The position numbers were made by a program, and so were the translations under genes. From Solirubrobacterales bacterium (GTDB taxonomy: Bacteria > Actinomycetota > Thermoleophilia > Solirubrobacterales > Solirubrobacteraceae), in the NCBI GenBank assembly GCA_025964065.1, contig JAOPZO010000373.1:1-6257 (forward strand): 6,257 bases of DNA. The letters run 5' to 3'. Of the stretch, positions 1 to 5,246 are shown piece by piece. The notes beneath the pieces are model-generated. The model worked only from the letters and a program-made list of their open reading frames with translations. It did not search any database and was not told the DNA's origin. Positions within the stretch are counted from its first letter, which is position 1, and every line of letters begins with the position of its first letter.

Positions 1-989
1 TCGGATCGGAGCGCCTCCCGCGCGGCCGCGGCCGGGTCCTCCGCGGGGACGCCGAAGTACGCGCCGCAGCCCAGCGCGCGGTCGTAGGCCGACCAGCTCG
101 CGCCCGCCGGGAGCTCCTTCTCGAGCCGGTCGAACGAGCCGAGCCGCCCGCCGAGGTTGTCCAGGAAGTGCACGAGGGTCGCCTCGCGGGTGCACGGCAC
201 CACGGGGGAGCCGTGCTCGAGCGAGCCGTGGTGGCTCAGGACGATGTGGAGCACCGCCTCGGCCGTGGCGGGCGGGAAGCCCGGCATGTCCTCGATGAGC
301 CGGCGCACCCGGTAGTACCCGAGCGGGATGTGGCCCTGGAGGCGGCCCGTGGCGGTCATCTCGATGCGCAGCGGGTCCCGCGTGTACTCCTCGAGCTTGC
401 CGACGTCGTGGAGCAGCGCGCCGGTGATCGCGACGTCCCGGTCGATCCCCGGGAACGTCTGGGCGATCGCCGCGACGCCCTGCGCCACGGAGAGCGCGTG
501 CTCGAGCAGCCCGTGGACGTAGGCCTGGTGGTAGTGCTTCGCGGCCGGTGCGGTGCGAAAGGCCTCCCACGTCTCGGTCCCGGGCGCGAGCACGGCGTCG
601 AGCAGCCCGCGCAGGTGGCGGTCCTCGATCGTCGCGAGCAGCTCGCGGAGGTCGCCCTCCATCTGCGCGGCGGGCCGCGGCGGGCCCGGGCAGAGGTCGG
701 CGAGCTCGAAGGTCCCCTCGGGCGCGGGCCGCAGCGCGCGGATCGTGACCTGGGCGCCGTACTTCGGGTGCACGTCGTGGCGGCCGATGACGCGGATGGC
801 CGCGCCCGCGCGGCACACGGAGCGCACCTGCTCGACGCCGTCCCAGACCATCGCGGTCAGGGAGCCGCTCCGGTCCGCGAAGGTGATGCGGAGGAACTCC
901 GCGCCGTCGCGCTTCGTGCGCACGTCGACCTCGCGCACGAGGAGGACCTGGTCGAGGTCCTGGCCGTCGGTGAGGTCGCGCACGAGCAC
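1..989 (-). CDS. yhaM: YhaM-family 3'-5' exoribonuclease (OB-fold + HD domain), C-terminus cut by window edge
   Basis: The minus strand from the GTG at 989 encodes 329 residues with no stop before the edge. Residues about 10-90 look like an OB-fold nucleic-acid-binding domain, with strands such as EFLRITFADRSGSLTAMVWD. Residues about 150-290 form an HD phosphohydrolase domain: GLLEH (His164), ALLHDVGK (His194-Asp195), GH (219-220), LSHHG (His253-His254) and HFLDN (Asp277). The domain order and these motifs match Bacillus YhaM, a cytoplasmic metal-dependent 3'-5' exoribonuclease of about 314 residues, so only a few C-terminal residues are probably missing. No ATG lies between the upstream in-frame stop (1119-1121) and this domain. 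I chose GTG 989 because VLVRDLTDGQ resembles family N-termini and a TACGGT hexamer lies 7 bases upstream. GTG 1037 and GTG 983 are alternatives. Family assignment is strong; the RNA substrate is unknown. Confidence 0.9.
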   Translation of the reverse strand, partial: MLVRDLTDGQDLDQVLLVREVDVRTKRDGAEFLRITFADRSGSLTAMVWDGVEQVRSVCRAGAAIRVIGRHDVHPKYGAQVTIRALRPAPEGTFELADLCPGPPRPAAQMEGDLRELLATIEDRHLRGLLDAVLAPGTETWEAFRTAPAAKHYHQAYVHGLLEHALSVAQGVAAIAQTFPGIDRDVAITGALLHDVGKLEEYTRDPLRIEMTATGRLQGHIPLGYYRVRRLIEDMPGFPPATAEAVLHIVLSHHGSLEHGSPVVPCTREATLVHFLDNLGGRLGSFDRLEKELPAGASWSAYDRALGCGAYFGVPAEDPAAAAREALRS

Positions 990-996
990 GTTGGGA

Positions 997-1002
997 ACCG
1001 TA
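997..1002 (-). promoter_or_regulatory. Putative -10 hexamer of a leaderless promoter for the yhaM-like gene
   Basis: On the minus strand TACGGT is followed by 7 bases (TCCCAAC) and then the GTG at 989. This fits the TAnnnT pattern of actinobacterial -10 elements with transcription starting at or next to the start codon. There is no Shine-Dalgarno-like purine run before this GTG. No clear -35 TTGACA-like hexamer is visible 16-19 bases upstream. The same geometry recurs before other genes in the window, which is the main support. Confidence 0.5.
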
Positions 1003-1118
1003 GGGTCGGCGTCGGACGGCGTTGGAAGCAGGACCACGTCCCGTGGGTCGTCGGTGCTCCCCCGTGCCTGACACCGCGCGGTTCCCGCGCAGTGCGCGCG
1101 AGGTCCTGCGCGAACGGG

Positions 1119-1442
1119 CTAGGAGACGCGCGGACGGCGCTCGACGTGACCGACCACGTGGGCGGCGGCCGGGTGCGGCGCGGTGATGCGGCGGCCCGGG
1201 TCGAGCGGGCCCGCGTCGGCGACGCGCACGTGCGCCGACCAGCCGAAGCCCTGCCCCGCGAGCATCCGCTCCGCCCGGCGGGCGGCGTCCCGCAGGCCGA
1301 GGCCGGCGACGGAGATGCAGACCTCGCCCGGGAGCGACGGGAGCCGCTCCGCGCCCAGGAGCCCCGCGACCGCATCGACGAGCGACTCGGCCCGCGGGCC
1401 CGGGGTCACGATCTCGAGGCGAACGGGGAAGCGGCGGATCAT
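1119..1442 (-). CDS. Hypothetical protein, 107 residues, family not recognised
   Basis: The 107-codon frame from ATG 1442 to TAG 1119 has nearly all codons ending in G or C, which strongly supports coding. Upstream of the ATG the same frame contains codons such as GGA, GTA and CGT, so the longer in-frame start at 1568 is unlikely. I recognise no family. The pattern suggests a small alpha/beta protein: strand RFPVRLEIVT (4-13), helix ESLVDAVAGLL (19-29), strand EVCISVAGL (40-48), amphipathic helix RDAARRAERMLAGQG (51-65), strand SAHVRVADAG (69-78). A probably flexible basic, His-containing tail follows (80-107). There is no signal peptide or membrane segment. It lies upstream of the yhaM-like gene on the same strand, 129 bases away, and is divergent from the transporter gene. 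No function can be assigned. Confidence 0.72.
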   Translation of the reverse strand: MIRRFPVRLEIVTPGPRAESLVDAVAGLLGAERLPSLPGEVCISVAGLGLRDAARRAERMLAGQGFGWSAHVRVADAGPLDPGRRITAPHPAAAHVVGHVERRPRVS

Positions 1443-1443
1443 C

Positions 1444-1453
1444 GACCCGGGTC
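1444..1453. repeat. 10-bp perfect palindrome GACCCGGGTC in the divergent region
   Basis: GACCCGGGTC reads identically on both strands. It lies between the -10-like hexamer and the ATG of the 107-residue gene. A transcription-factor half-site pair is possible, but palindromes of this composition also arise by chance in DNA this GC-rich. Confidence 0.3.
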
Positions 1454-1456
1454 CTA
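1451..1456 (-). promoter_or_regulatory. Weak -10-like hexamer before the 107-residue gene
   Basis: On the minus strand TAGGAC lies 8 bases before ATG 1442. It keeps the TA of TAnnnT but has C at the last position, so it is weaker than the other examples here. The AGGA within it could instead be read as a poor Shine-Dalgarno sequence, about 9 bases from the ATG. Confidence 0.25.
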
Positions 1457-1493
1457 CCCGGGGACGGGTGGCGGGATCCACTCCTGCGGTCAG

Positions 1494-1509
1494 CCCGCCG
1501 ACAGGCGGG
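1494..1509. repeat. Small perfect inverted repeat (6-bp arms, 4-base loop)
   Basis: CCCGCC, GACA, GGCGGG lies in the divergent intergenic region. It could form a short hairpin. It has no adjacent T-run and lies upstream of both flanking genes, so it is not a terminator. It may be an operator or chance structure. Confidence 0.25.
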
Positions 1510-1544
1510 GCGGCGGCAACGCGGGCGCCCGGCCGCGGAAAGGC

Positions 1545-1615
1545 GGATCCGGTGGTGGGGCGCCGCACCTTCGCCTCTCGCGACGCCCAGCTCGATCGCC
1601 CACCCCACCCGATCC
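1545..1615. repeat. Imperfect inverted repeat upstream of the transporter promoter
   Basis: The arm at 1545-1562 (GGATCC followed by GGTGGTGGGGCG) is nearly the reverse complement of the arm at 1597-1615 (CGCCCACCCCACC followed by CGATCC), with a few mismatches and one indel. The arms are 34 bases apart and end 23 bases before the transporter -10 hexamer. This position would suit a repressor or activator site, but the arms are low-complexity G/C runs. Confidence 0.25.
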
Positions 1616-1638
1616 GTCAACCACCCTGACCGTCTTGG

Positions 1639-1644
1639 TAGCGT
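1639..1644 (+). promoter_or_regulatory. Putative -10 hexamer of a leaderless promoter for the MFS transporter gene
   Basis: TAGCGT is followed by 7 bases (CCGCGCC) and then ATG 1652. No Shine-Dalgarno motif is present. With a 17-base spacer the -35 position reads GTCAAC, which is a poor match to TTGACA. Confidence 0.5.
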
Positions 1645-1651
1645 CCGCGCC

Positions 1652-3130
1652 ATGACCTCGAGCCAGCGCTGGACGCTCACCGCCGTCTGCGTCGCGACCT
1701 TCATGCTCCTGCTCGACATCACCGTGGTGAACGTCGCGCTCCCGGCGATCTCGGCGGACCTCGACACGGAGTTCTCCGACCTGCAGTGGGTCGTCGATGC
1801 CTACGCGCTGAGCCTCGCGGCGCTCCTGCTCACCGCGGGCTCGCTCGCGGACGTCCTCGGCCGGCGCCTCGTCTTCGTCGCGGGCCTCGCGCTCTTCACG
1901 CTCGCCTCGCTCTTCTGCGGCCTCGCCGGCAGCCCGCTCGTGCTCGAGCTCGCCCGTGCGCTGCAGGGCATCGGCGCCGCGGGGATGTTCGCGACCGGCC
2001 TCGCGCTGCTCGCGGCGAACTTCCAGGGGCGCCAGCGCGGCACCGCGTTCGGGGTGTGGGGCGCCGTGACGGGTGCGGCGGTCGCCGTCGGCCCGCTCGT
2101 CGGGGGCGTGCTCGTCGAGCACGTCAGCTGGGAGTCGATCTTCTTCCTGAACCTCCCGATCGGCGTCGCGACGATCGCGCTCGCGCTGACGCAGGTCGAG
2201 GAGTCCAAGGGCCGGGCGCAGCCCGTCGACGTCCTGGGCGTCGCGACGTTCTCGGGCTCGCTCTTCTTCGGGATCTTCGCCCTCGTGCGCGGGAACCCGG
2301 AGGGCTGGGGGAGCCCGCTCATCGTCGGCTTCCTCGCGGCGAGCGTCGTCCTGATGGCGGTCTTCCTCGCGCACGAGCGCCGGACCGCCGCGCCCATGCT
2401 GGAGCTCGACCTGTTCCGCAAGCGGGCGTTCACGGGCGCCGCCATCGCCGCCTTCGCGCTGAGCGCGTCGATGTTCTCGATGTTCCTGTACCTCACGCTC
2501 TACATCCAGAACGCGCTGCAGTACGAGCCGCTCGAGGCCGGCCTGCGCTTCCTGCCGATCACGCTGCTCTCGTTCGTCGCCGCGCCCATCTCGGGCCGGC
2601 TCACCGAGCGGGTGCCGGTCCGGTACCTGATGGGCGGCGGGCTGACCCTGGTGGGCGTCGGGCTCCTGCTGATGGCGCGCCTCGACGCCGACTCGGAGTG
2701 GACCGCGCTGCTGCCGGGCTTCGTGGTCGCCGGCATCGGCATCGGGCTGACGAACCCGCCGCTCGCCTCGACGGCGATCGGCGTCGTGCCGCCGCAGCGC
2801 TCGGGCATGGGCTCGGGCATCAACACGACGTTCCGGCAGGTCGGCATCGCGGTCGGCATCGCGGGCTACGGCGCGATCTTCCAGCACCTGCTGGAGGGGG
2901 AGCTCCCCGGCGGACCGCCCGGCGAGGTCCTCGCGGGCGGCAGCGCCGCCGTCCTCGGCCGGGGGCGCGAGGCGGAGTACCTCGCGGGCTACACGTCGGC
3001 TCTCAACGACCTCTTCCTCATCGGCGGCGCCGTCGCGCTGCTCGGGGCGCTCGCGGCCTTCACGCTCGTGCGGCAGTCGGACTTCGTGGCGCACGGCGCC
3101 CCCGCCGAGCCCACCGGGGGCGGTGCCTGA
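1652..3130 (+). CDS. MFS transporter, DHA2 family (EmrB/QacA-like, 14-helix drug:H+ antiporter)
   Basis: The 492-residue membrane protein has the DHA2 signatures in order. TM1 carries LDITVVNVALPAI (21-33, motif D1). The TM2-TM3 loop has GSLADVLGRR (63-72, motif A). TM4 has LARALQGIGAAG (100-111, motif B, Arg102 in the proton-coupling position). TM5 has GPLVGG (147-152, motif C, antiporter signature), followed by the usual W-x-x-IFFLNLPIG (160-171). Further hydrophobic segments continue to about residue 473, consistent with 14 helices and the usual length. Residues 411-448 form a Gly/Pro-rich loop before the last helix. The family exports drugs, dyes or metabolites across the cytoplasmic membrane using the proton gradient; the substrate cannot be read from sequence. 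No TetR- or MarR-type regulator is adjacent. The start is fixed by the TAGCGT hexamer and the immediate TM1. Confidence 0.94.
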   Translation: MTSSQRWTLTAVCVATFMLLLDITVVNVALPAISADLDTEFSDLQWVVDAYALSLAALLLTAGSLADVLGRRLVFVAGLALFTLASLFCGLAGSPLVLELARALQGIGAAGMFATGLALLAANFQGRQRGTAFGVWGAVTGAAVAVGPLVGGVLVEHVSWESIFFLNLPIGVATIALALTQVEESKGRAQPVDVLGVATFSGSLFFGIFALVRGNPEGWGSPLIVGFLAASVVLMAVFLAHERRTAAPMLELDLFRKRAFTGAAIAAFALSASMFSMFLYLTLYIQNALQYEPLEAGLRFLPITLLSFVAAPISGRLTERVPVRYLMGGGLTLVGVGLLLMARLDADSEWTALLPGFVVAGIGIGLTNPPLASTAIGVVPPQRSGMGSGINTTFRQVGIAVGIAGYGAIFQHLLEGELPGGPPGEVLAGGSAAVLGRGREAEYLAGYTSALNDLFLIGGAVALLGALAAFTLVRQSDFVAHGAPAEPTGGGA

Positions 3131-3186
3131 CGCCGTGAAGGGGGACGCCGCGCCGCCGGGGGCTGCGGCATGATCCGGCGCCGACG

Positions 3187-4062
3187 ATGCGCCAGCCCCT
3201 CTTCGAACACCGCCTGGAGCTCGCCGGCTACGACACCCGGGCGCTGCAGCTCCTGGGTGACGGCCCGCCCGTCCTGCTCGTCCACGGCTTCCTCGACTCC
3301 GCGGACAGCTGGCGCAAGACGCTCGCCGGGCTCGCACGGACCGGGCGCGCCGCACTCGCCCTCGATTTGCCGGGCTTCGGCACCGCCGCCCGGCTCGACC
3401 GCGACGCGCCGATCCTGCCGCAGCACGACGCGTTCGTCGCCGCCGCGGTCCGGCACCTCGCCGAGGAGGCGGGCGGGGACGTCGTCGTCGTCGGCAACTC
3501 GCTCGGCGGCTGCCTCGTGCTGCGCGCGGCCGAGGACCAGGAGCTGCCGCTCGCCGGGATCGTCCCCGTCGCCCCCGCGGGCTTCGACCACCCGACCTGG
3601 TTCCGGGCGATCGAGGGCGACGCGCTCGTGCGCACCGTCCTCGCGGGTCCGCTGCCGGACCGGGTGGTGCGCGCGTTCGTCGGCCAGGCCTACCGCCAGC
3701 TCGCGTTCGCCCGCCCGCGCGCCATCGAGGCCGCGGTCGTCAACGCGTTCGTCCAGCACCAGAGCACCCAGCGCGACGTGCGCCGCGGCCTGGCCACGGG
3801 CCGCCGGCTCATGCCGGAGCTGCAGCGCCCGTTCGACCTCTCGCGCATCCGGGTGCCCGTCCTGCTCGTGTGGGGCGACCGCGACCGGATGGTGACCCAC
3901 AAGGGCTCCCGGCACCTCGTCGCCGCGCTTCCCGACCTGCAGTACGAGCTCCTCCCGGAGTGCGGGCACTGCCCGCAGCTCGAGCTCCCCGAGCGCTTCG
4001 GGGAGCTCCTCGAGGCGTTCGCCGCGGCCCGCGTGCCGGTCGGGGTCGAACCGACGGTCTAG
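3187..4062 (+). CDS. Alpha/beta-fold hydrolase (Ser-His-Asp type)
   Basis: The 291-residue cytoplasmic protein, with no signal peptide, has a classic alpha/beta hydrolase layout. VLLVHGF (29-35) gives the His-Gly of the oxyanion loop. LDLPGFG (59-65) follows. The nucleophile elbow is GNSLGG (103-108, Ser105). A variable cap region covers about 135-215. VLLVWGDRD (225-233) supplies the likely acid, Asp233. GHCPQLELPERF (260-271) supplies catalytic His261. The complete triad implies an active esterase, lipase or C-C/epoxide hydrolase-like enzyme, but the substrate is not predictable. The gene starts 56 bases after the transporter and ends 10 bases before the PhaC-like gene. ATG 3187 is the only plausible start before the first strand. 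It has no Shine-Dalgarno sequence and only a poor -10-like CATGAT (3169-3174) 12 bases upstream, so co-transcription with the transporter is possible. Confidence 0.9.
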   Translation: MRQPLFEHRLELAGYDTRALQLLGDGPPVLLVHGFLDSADSWRKTLAGLARTGRAALALDLPGFGTAARLDRDAPILPQHDAFVAAAVRHLAEEAGGDVVVVGNSLGGCLVLRAAEDQELPLAGIVPVAPAGFDHPTWFRAIEGDALVRTVLAGPLPDRVVRAFVGQAYRQLAFARPRAIEAAVVNAFVQHQSTQRDVRRGLATGRRLMPELQRPFDLSRIRVPVLLVWGDRDRMVTHKGSRHLVAALPDLQYELLPECGHCPQLELPERFGELLEAFAAARVPVGVEPTV

Positions 4063-4065
4063 CAT
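4060..4065 (+). promoter_or_regulatory. Putative -10 hexamer overlapping the upstream stop codon, for the phaC-like gene
   Basis: TAGCAT is followed by 7 bases (TCGGAGC) and then GTG 4073. Its first three bases are the TAG stop of the preceding hydrolase gene. The GGAG at 4068-4071 ends one base before the GTG, too close to act as a Shine-Dalgarno sequence, so a leaderless start is the better reading. No good -35 is visible. Confidence 0.5.
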
Positions 4066-4072
4066 TCGGAGC

Positions 4073-5173
4073 GTGCGGCTCCTCCCCTCGCCCGAACGCC
4101 TCGGCGCCGCCGCGGCGAACGCCTACGACGCGACGTTCAAGGGCGGTCTCGCGGACCTGCGGCCGACGCCCGCGCGCATCATCGACGAGGGCCCGAAGCG
4201 CACGATCTTCCGCTACCTCGACCGGGACGAGGGGCGTCGCGCGACCGCGCTGCCCGTGCTCCTGGTGCCGCCGCTCGCCGCGCCCGCCATCTGCTTCGAC
4301 CTGCGGCGAGGCTGCTCCATGGCCGAGCACATGCTCGGGCTCGGGCACCCGACGTACCTCCTCGACTACGGCGCGATCGCGTACTCGGACAAGGACCTCG
4401 GGCTCGAGCACTGGGTCGACGACATCCTCCCGACGGCCATCCGGAAGGTCAGCGAGGATGCCGGGGGCCGGCCCGTGCAGCTCGTGGGCTGGTGCCTCGG
4501 CGGGATCATGTCGCTGCTCGCCGTGGCGGGCGACCGCCACCTGCCGGTGAACTCCGTCGCGCTCGTCGCAAGTCCGTTCGACTTCGCGACCGTGCGGCTC
4601 TTCGCGCCGATCCGCGGCGCCGCGAGCGTCACGAACGGGATGCTCGGGACGGCGCTGTACCGGCTGCTCGGCGGGGCGCCCGCGCCGCTCGTCAAGCGCG
4701 CGTTCCAGCTCACGAGCATCGACAAGTACGTCATGCGGCCCCTGGCCGTCGCCTCGAACCTGCACGACCGCGAGTGGCTCGCGCAGGTGGAGGCCGTCGA
4801 CGCGTTCATGAACCAGATGCACGCGTACCCCGGCCGGACGATGGGGCAGCTCTACCACCAGTTCTTCCGGGTCAACGAGCTCGCGGGCGGGACCCTCGAG
4901 CTCGGCGACCGGACCATCGACCTCGCCGAGGTCCGCGTGCCGGTCCTCAGCGTCGCCGGGCAGGCCGACGTGCTCGCGCCGAAGGCCGCCGTGCAGGCGC
5001 TCGAGGGGCTCCTGCCGAACGCCCCGCAGGTCCGCATGGAGAGCGCGCCGGGCGGTCACCTCGGCGTGCTCACGGGCCGCAGCGCGGCGCGCACGACCTG
5101 GGCGTTCCTCGACGACTTCCTCGGGGAGCACACCCCGAGGGCCGGGCGCGGCGGCCTGCGGGTCGTCGCCTGA
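4073..5173 (+). CDS. phaC: Poly(3-hydroxyalkanoate) synthase-like protein (PhaC, class III size, Cys nucleophile)
   Basis: The 366-residue alpha/beta hydrolase-fold protein has PhaC hallmarks. VLLVPPLAA (62-70) opens the core. TYLLDYG (94-100) corresponds to the PhaC 'DWG' segment. EHWVDDILPTAI (112-123) resembles the DY-x-x-x motif before the nucleophile. The lipase-like box is GWCLGG (139-144), with Cys141 replacing serine. GQADVLAP (296-303) offers Asp299 and PGGHLG (327-331) offers His329. Cys-Asp-His at this spacing matches PHA synthases, which polymerise (R)-3-hydroxyacyl-CoA into storage polyester on cytoplasmic granules. The length fits class III PhaC (about 355), which normally needs PhaE. 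No phaE, phaR, phaA, phaB or phasin gene is in the window. GTG 4073 is chosen from the -10 spacing and first-codon context. A non-polymerising acyltransferase is the alternative. Family fold is confident; PHA synthesis is less so. Confidence 0.82.
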   Translation: MRLLPSPERLGAAAANAYDATFKGGLADLRPTPARIIDEGPKRTIFRYLDRDEGRRATALPVLLVPPLAAPAICFDLRRGCSMAEHMLGLGHPTYLLDYGAIAYSDKDLGLEHWVDDILPTAIRKVSEDAGGRPVQLVGWCLGGIMSLLAVAGDRHLPVNSVALVASPFDFATVRLFAPIRGAASVTNGMLGTALYRLLGGAPAPLVKRAFQLTSIDKYVMRPLAVASNLHDREWLAQVEAVDAFMNQMHAYPGRTMGQLYHQFFRVNELAGGTLELGDRTIDLAEVRVPVLSVAGQADVLAPKAAVQALEGLLPNAPQVRMESAPGGHLGVLTGRSAARTTWAFLDDFLGEHTPRAGRGGLRVVA

Positions 5174-5234
5174 GGCCGCGGCAAGCGCCGTTGCAGGAAC
5201 CGGTGTGCTGACGCCCCGTCGGGTGGTCCGAGGC

Positions 5235-5240
5235 TACCTT
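5235..5240 (+). promoter_or_regulatory. Putative -10 hexamer of a leaderless promoter for the L,D-transpeptidase gene
   Basis: TACCTT is followed by 6 bases (CGTGGG) and then ATG 5247. There is no Shine-Dalgarno motif. A CTGACG resembling a -35 occurs at 5208-5213, but its spacer of 21 bases is too long to be convincing. Confidence 0.5.
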
Positions 5241-5246
5241 CGTGGG

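Noticed and set aside
1119..1568. Longer 149-residue form of the hypothetical protein starting at 1568
   Set aside because: The extra 42 codons lose the G/C third-position bias just before ATG 1442 and cross the GC-rich palindromes; the shorter start is better supported.
168..1655. 495-residue open frame on the plus strand
   Set aside because: It runs antisense to the YhaM-like gene and the 107-residue gene, is low-complexity Arg/Ala/Gly/Val, and crosses the intergenic region into the transporter start. No family motif is visible.
1490..3355. 621-residue open frame on the minus strand opposite the transporter and the intergenic region
   Set aside because: Its composition is dominated by Arg, Glu, Asp and Ala, with no recognisable domain, and it covers a clear MFS gene on the other strand. 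It is a frame shadow expected from the strong G/C third-position bias.
2989..5131. Long minus-strand frames (2989-4065 and 3809-5131) opposite the hydrolase and phaC-like genes
   Set aside because: Both are Arg/Glu/Val-rich shadows of confident plus-strand genes with complete catalytic motifs.
5179..5190. CGGC-AAGC-GCCG stem-loop after phaC as a possible terminator
   Set aside because: The stem is only 4 bp and is followed by just two T residues, which is too weak for an intrinsic terminator in DNA this GC-rich.
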